Shown here one piece after another: positions 23,766 through 34,519 of a stretch of DNA of 64,000 nt. Made by a program: the position numbers and the translations under genes. Source of the stretch: Hemerocallis citrina (taxonomy: Eukaryota > Streptophyta > Magnoliopsida > Asparagales > Asphodelaceae). How positions within the stretch are numbered: the first letter of the stretch is position 1; the number at the start of each line of letters is the position of its first letter. The notes below the pieces were generated by a model. That model was given only the letters and a program-made list of their open reading frames with translations. It was not told the DNA's origin and ran no database searches. The stretch spans positions 3,393,967 through 3,457,966 of the forward strand of contig CM030360.1 of assembly GCA_017893485.1 (NCBI GenBank). The letters are read 5' to 3'.

Positions 23766-23770
23766 TAGAT

Positions 23771-24246
23771 TGTAGTTTGAAATGTGGGGTTAAGATTTAA
23801 GTTGATGGTTGATATAAATTGACGTTTTAAATGTTTGGTTGAGATTTTTAAGTAGATTGCTGAATTTAAATGGACAAATGATGTAAATAGTTTAAAATCC
23901 TACTTGTGTACTTGAAATTCATAAGTTGATGTTTGTCCACAGAACTGTTACAGTGCACGTCTTAATCATCAATTAACTACAAATGCAATTAGGAGGGTTC
24001 CAAGGGTCCTCGACAAACTGTTTCATTATTCCTCAAGAGAGCTATATCCTACCCCGTTCCACCACCCAAAATCTAGTAACACTAATTTTCGCAGAGTCAA
24101 TGGAAAATGCACCCCCTCCCTGAACACCCAAAAAGAGAAAGAGAAAGAATTACATGCAACATAAACATATTATCTGCTTACCGTAACTGAATAAATCTTA
24201 TATTTATTTAAGAACTTTTATTCCTTTTACTTTCTAACTTTCTATG
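23771..24246. other. Intergenic, no gene
   Basis: AT-rich DNA between the Copia relic and the Tat element; nothing recognisable. Confidence 0.5.
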
Positions 24247-24251
24247 CCTCT

Positions 24252-24918
24252 TGGTGATGGTGAAATTCGCTGCAAATCAGGGTCGTATGATTCTAACACA
24301 TATCTCAAAGCTTCTACAAGTAGATTAACCATAACGGACCTCCTTAACAGGTCTGGACCTTCTCCAGGCTCCTCTACAAGACATGCGCTTCTTTCAAGCC
24401 CATAAATAGTAACAGACTATGCCCACTAGGAGAAACATCTAGTCTATGAAGGCTAGGAGTCAAATCTTTTATCCCCTAATAAGAGAACTTATCTCTTGAG
24501 GGGGAGGAACATAAAGGAGATAAGGAATTCATATCAATCCAATGGATTTAGATCGATTTTTTGATATGGTTCTCAGGCCTTTAAATAACCCCCCCCCCCC
24601 CCCCTCCCCTCTACAGTCAGAAGGTAATCAACAAATCACCAGTTTCTCTCTTAAACTCTTTTTCCCTTTCTGGTTCTGACTTGAGCGTCGAAGGGTCTGT
24701 TGTCGGGGCCAACCCCCGGTGTTTTAGGCTAATTGCAGGTCCATCGGTCGCGTCAGCAACTGTCGGATTCAGATTACGGTGGTCAGTCAACTATCCAAAT
24801 TCAATCTCAGGAGCTCGAACCGCATTTTACGGCAAAGATCAAAGGTCAGGTTTTTAGTAGTTTCCATTAAATAAGAACTCACTATCTGTTTGCTCCCACA
24901 CCAAAATAATCAACAACA
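24252..24918 (+). repeat. Tat element 5' LTR
   Basis: Starts tggtgatggtg and ends caacaaca. It contains a TTTAAATA TATA-like box at 24580-24587, followed directly by a 16-base C run (24589-24604) that is much shorter in the right LTR. It matches 34520-35173 over its whole length with clear divergence, so this insertion is older than the Copia and Tekay insertions. Confidence 0.88.
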
Positions 24919-24920
24919 GA

Positions 24921-24938
24921 TTGGCGCCGTCTGTGGGA
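24921..24938 (+). other. Tat primer-binding site
   Basis: ttggcgccgtctgtggga, two bases inside the 5' LTR, is the primer-binding sequence type of plant Tat/Athila-group Gypsy elements. Confidence 0.8.
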
Positions 24939-24964
24939 AAGCTGCACAAGTCAGACTTGCCACC

Positions 24965-26630
24965 ATGCCACCAAGACTAAGAGGCAGAGAGGCGGCCTCA
25001 AGCCGTCGCACAAATTCTCTTCATCAATAAGCTCCTCCTGTGGAAGATCCGATTCCTCCTCAGTAGTCACCCCGGCAGCCCAGTCAAGCTCCTTCCAATG
25101 AAGAGGTACCGGGGGGCTCCCGACAAAACCATCATGAACAAACAGCCACAGCACGATCGCATCTCAGTCCATATTGCTTCAACTGATTCAATGACATCGC
25201 AAGTCCCCAAGGGGTCTAGAGATCTCTGCCAGATCATCAGTGCCAGACAACAAGGAACAGATCTGCAAATTCAAATGGACGAGAGGCGCACCTGATCTAA
25301 GGCCTCTCGCTCAGGACATCAAGCTAACCAGAGAACCTATTTTCCTAGACAGAGATCAAGGCAATCCTCCTCTCACAGTAGGCGCACCATAATAAGGAGC
25401 CCGACTCATAAGAGTCGAAAGCTTCTTATGTGGAACAAAGGGGAAAATGCCTTAGTCACTAGGGCCAAATTGGATAAGTTCAAGCTTGACATCCTCCAGG
25501 CTATCCAATGAAGTCAAGATCTGGGCCAGCCCCCAACAAAGGATCCACCGACTCAACTGGGTCGTAGAGGAAGGATGACGAAGTCCTTCGCCGTATCCAG
25601 GAAGTAGAAGACCGTCTAGAGAAGATGAAGAGTGAGAGAAACCGCTCCAGCATGGTCTACCGTCCTAGTTGACCACCTTTCAGCAAAGCTATCCTCGATG
25701 CAACCATCCCAAGGGACTTCAAGGTTCCTCAATTTGAATCCTACAATGAAGAATCAGACCCAACCGACCATATAGAGAGCTTCAAACACTCATGATGGTA
25801 TACAACGCAACCAATGCACTCATGTGCCGAACATTCCCAGCCACACTGAAAAGATCAGCAAGGAAATGGTATTCATGCCTGACTCCAGAATCAATATTCT
25901 TTTTCGATCAGCTCAAGGAGCTTTTCATTGTGCACTTCATTACTAGCCGCAAGGCTGAAAAACAAGTGCCTCCCTGTTAGAAATGGAACAAAGAGATGGA
26001 GAACTGCTAAAAGACTTCGTCAAATGCTTTACGGCAGAACCAAGGTCAATTTCCACCTTGGACTCTTCAGTGGTGGCTGCAGCTTTTCGCCACAAGGTCA
26101 TACATAAAGAACTGAAGGCCTTTCTCGCCAAGAGGCTTCTTCGAGATTTCACTGAGCTTCTGGAAAGGAGCAAAAAATAGATCCTGGTCGAGAAAGCACT
26201 CAATCCAAAAGTAAAGAAAGAGTCACCTTCTGGGAATAAATAGAAGAACGCAAGAGAGGAAACACCCAAGAAGTTCTTGAATAACGATGCAAGCCAACAA
26301 CGTCTTCCTCTAACACCCCGCTTCGACAAGTTTACTCCCTTGAATACGAGTGTGTCTACCATCCTTATGGCAGTTGAAAAAGATGGGATAGTTCGGCCTC
26401 CTCCAAAAATGAAAATGACTAGCAAGAGAAGAGACAAGGGCCTATGGTGCGCATTTCACAGAGGCCATGGACACACTACCGATAATTGCCGGGCCCTCAA
26501 ATAAGAAATTGAAGACCTGATTCAGCGGGGCTATCTCTCTCAGTTTTTCCAACGAAATAATAACACCGAAACCCCTCCGCCACAGGGGGATAATAAAGGT
26601 CCAGAAAGGCCTTCTGAATCATGAGACTCC
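24965..26630 (+). pseudogene. Tat Gag, decayed
   Basis: Capsid protein remnant. The N-terminal part (from an ATG at 24965) is full of stops. A retrotransposon Gag domain is clear from about 25690 (PRDFKVPQFE, SDPTDHI, CRTFPATLK, KWYSCL), continues after a frame change near 25975 (LKDFVKCF, LAKRLL), and ends in a zinc knuckle at 26448-26490 (CAFHRGHGHTTDNC) followed by the typical EIEDLIQRGYL. At least two frameshifts and many stops are present. No functional capsid can be made. Confidence 0.82.
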
Positions 26631-26636
26631 GAACAC

Positions 26637-27400
26637 ATGGCTATCCTACACACCATTCATGGAGGACCTATGAGGGGAGATTCTAACTTCTTCCGCAAAG
26701 CCTTCGTAAGGGAAGTTAATTTAGTACATAACACTCTACCCCCAAAGGGTTTGGGCTTCTCCATGTCCTTCTCCGATAAAGATCTTGAGGGCATCAAAAT
26801 GCCTCATTGCGATGGACTCGTTATTAATCTAGGCATGACAAATCATGAGGTGCGACATATCCTCGTAGATAACGACAGCTCCGTAAACATCATCTTTATA
26901 GCCGTATTTGATGCTCTAAAGCTCTCGCGATATCAACTCAAGCCAGTCAGTTGTACACTTCACGGCTTCTTAGGAGCACCTGTGCAAGTCAAGGGAATTG
27001 TCACACTCGACGTGACGGTAGGGAAAGACCCAGCAACTTGGACGAAAGCATTAGACTTCCTGGTATTCGACGTCAAATCTACGTACAATGCCATATTCGG
27101 TGACCCAGGCCTGGCAGCTTTCCATGCGGTCGCCTCTACGTTTCACATGAAAATGAAATTCCCAACTCTAGCAGGGATAGGCCAGGTTGTGGGAAGTCAG
27201 CAGGCAGCACGGGCATGCTACACTGCTACCATTGGGGGCTCGGTTCTCCCCCTCCATGCCTCAGAGCTACTACCAAAAAATAATCACAGTAACACCGAGC
27301 CTGTAGACGGGGTCGAAGCTACTGCACTGGTCAATCAAATCGAGATTTTTAAAATTTTCAAGTTATCTCCTCCTAGTTCCGGGTGTGTCCTCATCAACAA
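26637..27400 (+). pseudogene. Tat protease region
   Basis: An open frame continues from the end of gag. It contains the Tat protease context: FSDKDLEGIKMPHCDGLVI, then the active-site word at 26862-26882, here LVDNDSS where family members have LVDSGSS or similar, then VFDVKSTYNAIFG. The replaced glycine suggests an inactive protease. Beyond about 27400 similarity to the family stops, near the deletion that removed most of pol. Confidence 0.8.
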
Positions 27401-27539
27401 TAAACCTAAATCCACCACCCACAACCACTCCGCTAAGCCTACAAGAAGAAACAGTCCTGCTAGTGCTCATCACTGCACCAGAAGGCATACCTTTCTCCCC
27501 ACACATCCAGGGGAGGCTCACTTCAAAACAAACGACTCC

Positions 27540-27660
27540 AGGCAAGGTCTACCAAGTTGTTCGTCTTTTGGCCCACCAACTTGAAGACCCGGGGGGCAAG
27601 GATAAGATACCTAAAACTTGGAATGCCGAACACCTCATGAAGTACAACGAGAGCGTTTGA
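27540..27660 (+). pseudogene. C-terminal end of Tat pol (integrase tail)
   Basis: In a different frame from the protease, the last 30 codons read as the usual end of Tat pol: QLEDPGG, then PKTWNAEHLMKY and a TGA stop at 27658-27660. It lies only about 140-250 bp after the protease similarity ends, where an autonomous Tat element would have several kilobases of reverse transcriptase, RNase H and integrase. Confidence 0.7.
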
Positions 27661-27929
27661 AACACCCACTTTTAACAGTAGAATTATTAAAACATGTAAT
27701 GAAGGTCAGCCACTAAAGCAGCCATTTATTTTTTTCTTTCAATAAAGACTGGTTTCATTAACGGTCGTGCATGTAATAAGGACCAGCCATTAGAGCAACC
27801 CCTTAGTTTATTTCTCAATAAAATTAGCTAGTTTATTCTTAAACATGTTCAATTTCATTAAAGCAAACAATGAGCTAAACGCCCAAATTACACCTAGAGT
27901 GGCACTAAAAACTCGTTACAAGCTTTCCA

Positions 27930-28390
27930 TAAGACGGATTCGGAGTCCATACCCATGGTTCAAAGTTACTCTAGCAATTTGCAATAAAGCACGTTCAGAG
28001 TTCGCTTCACCATTCGATCTGCTCCTGCAATCCGTTAGCTCCTCCACGACCGGTTCAGAGTCCATACCCGTGGCTTGAAGATACTCTAGCAAATTGCAAA
28101 GAAGCAAGTTCAGAGTGCGCTTCGTCATTCAATATGCTCCTGCAACCTGTTAATACTTAAACTAATAAGTTTAGAATCCATACCCATAGCTAGGAGTTAT
28201 TTAGCAACCTGCAATTAAGCACGTTCAGAGTTCAACTCGCCATTCGATCTGTTCCTGAAACTAGTTAAAATTCCTTGAAGACAGATTAGAAGGTCCAAAA
28301 TTGTGGATCGCAGTTACTCAAGTATCACTTGTAACAGAAACACTTAGAGTTCAACTTTCCACTCGATGTGACTCTCACAATTTTTTGGAG
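27930..28390 (+). repeat. Approximately 115-bp tandem repeats, four copies
   Basis: Units start near 27930, 28048, 28166 and 28283 and share tccatacccatgg, ttgcaa(t/g)(t/a)aagca, gttcagagtt and cattcgatctg words. Divergence grows toward the fourth unit. They sit directly downstream of the pol stop. Confidence 0.8.
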
Positions 28391-28477
28391 GACCCATACA
28401 ACAAGTTTGGAAAATGACTCTCCCTCAGAGTTGCTCCTACAACTAGCTGAGTTCAAGGCGGAGAAGTTCTAAACTCC

Positions 28478-29130
28478 ATCACACACCGTCGATGGCTCGT
28501 TAGTTATACGCAACAGACTTGAGGTCCTGTTATTTAGCTACAAAGAACCCAGTCGATGGCACATCAACCTTGACAGCAATGATCAAGCATATGAAAAGAA
28601 TTCTTCAAATCACAGAACTATCACAAATATATGCATTTAGATCCAGCGTCACTACAAATATTTGCAAGCCCGGTCACTTCCTTGGCTCCAGACAACGAAT
28701 TCAATGCTCTGATCACCACTCAAGACCAGCGACCCGTTGACTCAGAACAATGGCTTCAACGTCTCGCTTACCACTATTTGCTCGGGAAAATCTTTCCAAC
28801 AACCCCATAACTTCATGCAAAAGGTTTAATCCCTAAGGTCGCCTTTTAAAACTTTTTGATTTGGACTCAGAGTTGGCTCCCCAAACATGATAGATCAAAT
28901 GGCTATATCTACGTTTAACTCTATTACACACCGTCGACAGTTCGTTAGCTATACACAACAGACTTGAAGCTCTGTTGTTTAGCCACAAAGAATTCAGTTG
29001 ATGGTTCATCAATATCGACAACAAGGTGCACCACAAGGATCAAGCACACAAGGAGATCTCATCAAGAAACAGAGAACTACCACAAACCCATATGTTTAGA
29101 TTCATTAGTGCTACAGATATTTAGAAGTAT
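28478..29130 (+). repeat. Approximately 210-bp duplicated segment
   Basis: 28478-28680 and 28920-29130 share acacaccgtcga, acaacagacttga, tttagc(t/c)acaaagaa and other words in the same order. The 240 bp between them are unique. No coding potential is evident. Confidence 0.7.
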
Positions 29131-29357
29131 AAAATTAATGAATCATACAATCCGATCTACAAGCCGTCAATTCAACTCCATGGAAGAGGGACGTTGTTCC
29201 TAAGAGATACGAGCCTCCTTGTGGGTAGCCTGGCGGCCACCACTTTTTCTTGACCGCTAGCATCTTTGACAAAAAACGTCGATCCCATTGATTGAGATTG
29301 CTGGCTGGCACACAAGGTGCATGACTCTCCACCAACCAAAGCCAAACTCAACAAAGC

Positions 29358-29858
29358 CTATGCGCCACTCCGGACGTCTCCAGGATGTCGAGGGGGCACC
29401 CGCGCTATTGGCGCGGCTCCCCGGACAATTGATCGGACTCCTATAACCGTTGCAGTCCTGTTCACATTAGTCGTGGTGCCTTCCTTCACCTCAACAATTG
29501 TTTCCTTTTTCGCACCGACAACGTGCGAGATGCTTGCCGTTCGTAACCCACCAAGTCTCGCTTGAAGATGATACAACTCCAAGTCTTTCTCGATAACTAC
29601 TTCTCTGAGCAGAGCACACTCTCCAATACTGTCTTTAATCACTTTTGGAGGCAGTGGCAAGTTGGTAAGACGATCGGTACACAGGAGCGCTAACTCGCAA
29701 TCCCTCTCGATAAGCGCCGACTTAAGGCGAATAGACTCCAACCATTCATCCTCTGATTGAACAAGCAAACGGTCAACTGCCAATTATGTTATGTGCAATC
29801 ACTTTCGAAGGCGCTCATCCTCGTCACTACAGGGTTTCTCACCGATTCCCATGATCAT
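29358..29858 (-). pseudogene. Antisense ORF 2 of Tat element
   Basis: A minus-strand frame begins with ATG at 29858 and runs 167 codons to the stop at 29358, with two early in-frame stops near codons 20 and 25; the rest, from about 29783, is open. It encodes a charged, largely helical protein (DEWLESIRLKSALIERDCELALL, given here only as a composition marker of alternating acidic, basic and leucine residues) with a basic C-terminal tail. I do not recognise a domain. It lies about 250 bp downstream of antisense gene 1 on the same strand and could share its transcript; the bases before the ATG (ttgttgacag) resemble a splice acceptor. Confidence 0.45.
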
Positions 29859-30706
29859 CTGTCAACAATTTCAAAGCATGGTCAAGCAAAAAAGATAAAA
29901 TACTAGATGTCATGGTCAAGCATCACTTCCAAGCACATCAACGCAATATGACAAATGATAACAAATCTAGAAGATAGTTTTTCAACCACTAAAACGAAGA
30001 TACAGGAATGCGGTGATCAGTCCGCAATTAGGCATCACAGAAAGTAGCTACAAGTTCGAAACAAATGCAAATAAAGAAAGCCTGAAAAAAAAGGGCATGA
30101 CAAGGTGAATCAAGCATCCACCTGCTTCGGCGCCACCACGGGCAAGGAACCCCTAGCTGTTTCCTTCACATTTTCCTTCTTTCCAGAGCTGCTCCTCGCG
30201 CTGCTCGCAGGTGTGTCGATCCTGCCATCATCCTTTCTGCTCGTATCAAAGGGCTCGCTAGGTCGAAGAGTCACATGGTAGCCTTTCCCACTAAAATCGG
30301 GAACCTGCTCTGCCACGTGTGAAATCGCTGCGGCATAAGACTTGAGCATCACCCCCTGCAGTTTGGACTTACACTCAACATGAACCCTGGCCACCTCGAC
30401 CTTTAGCTCCGAGGCCGCATGAGCGCGAGCCTTCTCCAACTCTAGTAGAAGGTCGGCGTTCCTCTTCTCCAACGCCTTCTCTCTCTCCTTTGACACCTCT
30501 AGCTCAAGGCCCATCCCCTCCTTACTCGCTGCCAATGCCTCCAACTCAATATGCACCTCCCTTTCCTTCTTCCTCAGCTCCTCCAACTCCGCCTTTGACT
30601 CCTTGATGGCTTTCTTCATTTCCTTCTCGGCGCGAGAGATACGGGCCCTCAGGTTCTTCTCATCGACCGCATGGAAGCCAACCAGATTCCCAAAGTGATA
30701 TATCGC

Positions 30707-30789
30707 CTGAAACAAGGAGAAAATGGTTAAAACGTAATAATGCAATGGAGGAAAGCGCAAGCTAAAGAACAAAGGGAATTAAATCATAC
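30707..30789 (-). other. Intron 2 of antisense gene 1
   Basis: Donor CATGATG/GTATGA and acceptor CTTGTTTCAG/GCGATA on the minus strand; removing it joins the frames in phase 0 at RAHMM/AIYHFGN. Confidence 0.7.
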
Positions 30790-31229
30790 CATCATGTGTG
30801 CCCTCACAATCTCCAGGACCGATCTCTAGGGGGGCTCCATCTTCAGCCTCTCTCTGTCAGCTGGAGTAGGAATGTGGCGGCTGGCCTCGAGGTAAGCGGT
30901 GGAGTTCCCCAAAAAGCTATCTTGGGGTTTCACATTCAAGTTAGGAGTATAGACCATGTCCCCCCTGTCAACAAGTACAGCGGCATCCGTAGAAGTTAGA
31001 GGAGCTGATGTGGCACTCGCCACGATCGCAGCGAAGGAAGAACCTACATCAGCAGTAGGTAGAACCGCTTAAGGGGGCTCAGTTTGCACGATAGGGGCCA
31101 GGGGCGGCAAGTCCTAGGAAGGAGAAGGATGCATAGCCGACCTCTTCCGCTTCTTCAACTCGTCATTCCTTTTGTTATGCAGCGCATCCAAGTCCGCCAG
31201 AATATCTTCGTAATCCATGCATGTTCTTC

Positions 31230-31353
31230 CTGTAAAGTGAAACACGAAGGAGTTAAAACTCGTAAAACCAAATGAAAGCAACAAAGGCATAGATAAAACG
31301 AAAAGAAAGCAATAACGGTAAAACCGTACTAGAAACAGTCGGGCCAAGACTAC
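31230..31353 (-). other. Intron 1 of antisense gene 1
   Basis: Donor GAAG/GTAGTC and acceptor CACTTTACAG/GAAG on the minus strand; T-rich interior. Removing it joins the exon 1 frame in phase 1 to CMDYEDILADLDALHN. Confidence 0.7.
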
Positions 31354-32459
31354 CTTCGAAGAGTACTTCGTCAGTGACATCTTGCCACGCCAACACCTTC
31401 AGTCCAAGAAGGGCATCACTAATGCTCTTCTCTTCCAAGGTCATCACCGGCACCACTCTCACCACCGAGAAAACCGTTCTCCTCCATGTAATGGGGATTC
31501 CCCACGACTCAGCATTGCGAACAACAAGAAATTTCTCCTTCCAACATCTAATTGAGCGAGGAGCATCGACTAAACCCCAATTCTTACAAGGGCTAAGGTA
31601 CCAATGCTCCTCCACTTAGATAAGTTGGATGAGTTTGAAATGACGTCTAAACACTACAAGACTCAGCTCAGCTTCGAGCCGGTGACACTGTAAAACAAAT
31701 CCGACAATGTGCCTCCACGTGTTTGGCACCAGTTGCACCGGACACAGCCAATTCCAGTTGAGCACCTCTTTAACAAAGGGGTGAAGGGGAAAGCGAAGCC
31801 CTGCGAAGAAGGCATCGCACAGAAAGAAACAGTATTCCTCAGACATGGTGTAGCAGGCCCTAACTCCAGAACCTGGCAAGAGTAAGGTGTACTCGCAAGG
31901 AATCCCAAAGCCCGTTCTAATCACGACGAGCTCCTCCCTTGTAAGGATGGTGGTGGCATAATCAGCCTCAGTAGTGTAGATGGGCTCTAGCTTGTCATAT
32001 ACCATGTCACTCCTAAGAAACTCTCGGTCAACTACATGATACTCCCTAAGCAGTTCAGGGACTAAGAACAAGGGGCTCTTAAGTGTGCGTCCTTTATCTC
32101 TCTCAGGCTCGAAGATTGTTTCCACAACAGTGGAATGACCGGATACATCACACCCACTCTCCCCTTCGGTGAAGGGGCTGAACACAATACCATCATCTGC
32201 ATCTAGACTAACCGATCTAGGAGAATCACAGGGTGACAGAATGCTAGACATAATGAACGAAGATCGTGAAAATGTTACCTAGTCAAAGTAATGGAAACGA
32301 CGAATCTACAGCCAGAAACTAGCACCACCGTTGAACACCAGATGAACCACCAGCCCTACCCGGTAAAACACCACAACTTCTAGAGAGAGAAGCTCTCAAA
32401 ATTTTCTAGAGAGAGAAAGTGAAAGTGGTAAATGAAGGACTTGGAGGTAAAATTAACTT

Positions 32460-32469
32460 CTATTTATAG
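32460..32469 (-). promoter_or_regulatory. TATA box of antisense gene 1
   Basis: The minus strand reads CTATAAATAG about 210 nt upstream of the ATG at 32251, followed by CT-rich initiator-like sequence (ctttctctctctag). This is a canonical plant core promoter pointing into the antisense gene. Confidence 0.7.
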
Positions 32470-32644
32470 AACCCCGGAGATCAAATCGCCACATGGTGGG
32501 ATCTGAGCCCTCCACAAGATCCAACGATCATATCACACTATATAAGGTCCAATAAAATCAGTATCTTAGCAACAAGACAGTCGACCGGAAAAACGAGCGA
32601 GCATCACAACACTCGGCCAAGGAAAGAAGCCATCGTGATGGGGC

Positions 32645-32785
32645 GAACAATTTCACAAACACTTGGTGAGCATGATGAGGTGAACAATCTCGAAAACACT
32701 TGGTGGGCATGATGAGGTGAACAATTTCCACAAACACTTAGTGGGCGTGATGGGGTGAACAATTTTACAAGCACTTGGTGGCTGC
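32645..32785 (-). repeat. 37-bp minisatellite upstream of the antisense promoter
   Basis: Four units start at 32645, 32682, 32719 and 32757 (periods 37, 37, 38), each with gaacaat, aacactt(g/a)gtg and (a/g)tgatg(a/g)ggt. It lies 180-320 bp upstream of the antisense TATA box, where a repeated regulatory element could sit. Confidence 0.85.
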
Positions 32786-33289
32786 CATGTTCACCACCAA
32801 TAAAAGAAAATCCATCACCAACCAAGCTTCCATGTGACAAAGTCTACTAGCCCCGCAGAGTCCCCAAGTCCGTTCAATCTCTCTCAACCAAGATCAAGCT
32901 CAAAAGACAACTCAAACTCTAAAAGTGATGATCAAACCCAAGCACACTAGTGCTCCTACCTTGATATAAGAAGGAGAACTCTACCGAAGATGCCACAGCT
33001 TCAAACAAGGCAGGCCTTTTGTAAGATCGAAGCTTCAAAAATCTCCTAACAAATGCTCATGGGTTCAAAAGAGGAAGAAAATAATAGAGTGGCCTCGGAT
33101 TGGGTCGGGATTCCAAACCGAACCCACAAACGAGGAGATCAAAAAGAGTAAGAATAAAGTAAATGGGTATGGGTTTCGAACCAGCTAACCAAACCTGAAC
33201 TCCTTAAAAAAACCTCTCCTTCTTCTTCCTCCTCCTCTTCAAAAAGCAGCGAAGCTCCAAAAACCCAACCTTAAAAGTTGTCAGCTGCT

Positions 33290-33840
33290 CCACCTCTATA
33301 CTCGCATAGCTCGACGAACTCTTCACTTCCATAGCTCGTCAAGTTCAAAACTCCATAGTTCGGCGACAGTTCGAGGACCCATAGCTCGCTAGCACTTGCA
33401 AGAGCTCCATAGCTCTGCGAAGCATAGCTCAGCTTGAATGGACAACCCCATAGCTCGGCAAGTTTGGTGACAATTCCATAGCTCGACGAGTTTGAAACTC
33501 CATAGTTCGGTGACAGGTCGAGGACCCATAGCTCGCCAGTGCTTGTAAGAGCTTCGTAGTTCTGCGAAGCACAGCTCGGCGAGAACGGGCACCCCCATAG
33601 CTCGGCTAGGTGGCAGAATTCCGTACGTCGACAACACACCTGTAATTTGACGATGACGAGAACAGAGCTCCCCTGTTCAAAAAAAAAAGCCAGAGCATTG
33701 CTATGTCAAAAATAGAGTATAGCCTCTCCCATCGCTCGACGATAAGCTAAATAGCTCTCCACGTCGAGAAAAGAGGTAGGACGGAGAAGCAATACCATAG
33801 CTCGTTGAGAAAAATGCTCATAGCTCGGCAAATTCGTTGA
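33290..33840. repeat. ccatagctcg repeat array with a 147-bp higher-order period
   Basis: The word catagctcg recurs about every 20-45 bp. A larger unit starting aactccatagttcgg at 33349 recurs at 33496 (period 147). Because 147 is divisible by three, minus-strand frames show a repeated 49-residue protein motif, but this is probably an artefact of the repeat. Confidence 0.8.
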
Positions 33841-34503
33841 CCAAGCTATGTGGTTGCTCACAGCGCTCGACAGTCGTTGGATGGCTCCCAGATTCGAGCA
33901 CCGATGGGATTGATGCGCGAGATTGAGCCACGTCATCCTCCTTCTTCCCCATGCTCGGCTCGATCCTCCGCAGTCTGATCTCACTCAGTGGGCGAGCCGA
34001 GCGCTGATGGATGTTCCTGATGGTGCCACGCAGCCCCTCATCGCAGTGATCAGATCTCATCCCCAGATTCAATTCAGCGGGTGAGTCATCCCCTGATCAA
34101 TGTTGTAGATCGCTTTAAAAAGCGTGCTAGTTTGGTAAATGTTCATAAAGTCCCTCGAATTTCATTCTAATTTCGAAAAAATAATTTAAAAAAATACAAA
34201 AATAATTATTTAAATTTGGGAAAATTAATTACAAATTCTGAAAAATAATTTAAAATTAGATTTATTAATTATAAAATTTGAAATCTTGAATTTTAAATTT
34301 GGAGAAACTCTAGAAAGTTCCAGAAAAACTCGAAAAAATCTGAAAAAATATGAAAATTCCAGAAAAATCCAATAAGATATTCACTACCTTCAGAAGTCAC
34401 TGATCAGGTCCAAGTATCTCCAAGCACCTTGACAGCTATGATTGTACTCCAGAGTTCAAAAATAAGGCTTACTACTCCCCGAAAGCCAAGAAAATTGTCT
34501 TCC
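33841..34503. other. Tat element 3' untranslated region
   Basis: Less repetitive DNA followed by an AT-rich stretch with gaaaaa words (34170-34380). No gene recognised. Confidence 0.5.
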
Positions 34504-34516
34504 GGGAGTGGGGGGC
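34504..34516 (+). other. Tat polypurine tract
   Basis: gggagtggggggc immediately precedes the 3' LTR, in the position of the plus-strand primer. Confidence 0.75.
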
Positions 34517-34519
34517 TTA

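Larger units (their letters stand above)
21752..23770 (-). mobile_element. Truncated Copia element fragment
   Basis: On the minus strand the order is LTR-like end (23560-23765), Met-tRNA primer-binding site (23546-23557), an unrecognised leader/gag region, protease (WVLDSGAS near 22345-22375), GAG-pre-integrase and the first residues of integrase, ending at the LTR-like segment. The downstream reverse transcriptase is absent. Stops and frame changes occur in the protease region, so it is a relic. Confidence 0.7.
30110..32251 (-). pseudogene. Antisense gene 1 of Tat element, three exons (Transposase_28-like plus coiled coil)
   Basis: Exons on the minus strand are 32251-31354, 31229-30790 and 30706-30110; both introns (124 and 83 bp) have GT-AG ends with T-rich acceptors, and the phases (1 and 0) join one frame of 645 codons. 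Exon 1 encodes the region annotated in plant Gypsy elements as 'putative gypsy type transposon' (PF04195-like): FGIPCEYTLLLPG, AGLRFPLHPFVKEVL, TPN/VPNTWRHIVGF. It then continues into WYLSPCKNW and SWGIPITWR. Exon 3 is a long Glu/Lys/Leu coiled coil with a Ser/Lys-rich tail. Four in-frame stops (31616, 31114, about 31069, 30826) break it in this copy. Function unknown; such antisense ORFs are a recurrent Tat-lineage trait. Confidence 0.75.

Noticed and set aside
33271..34072. Repeated-motif proteins on the minus strand
   Set aside because: Overlapping open frames arise from the ccatagctcg array; no start context or domain supports a gene.
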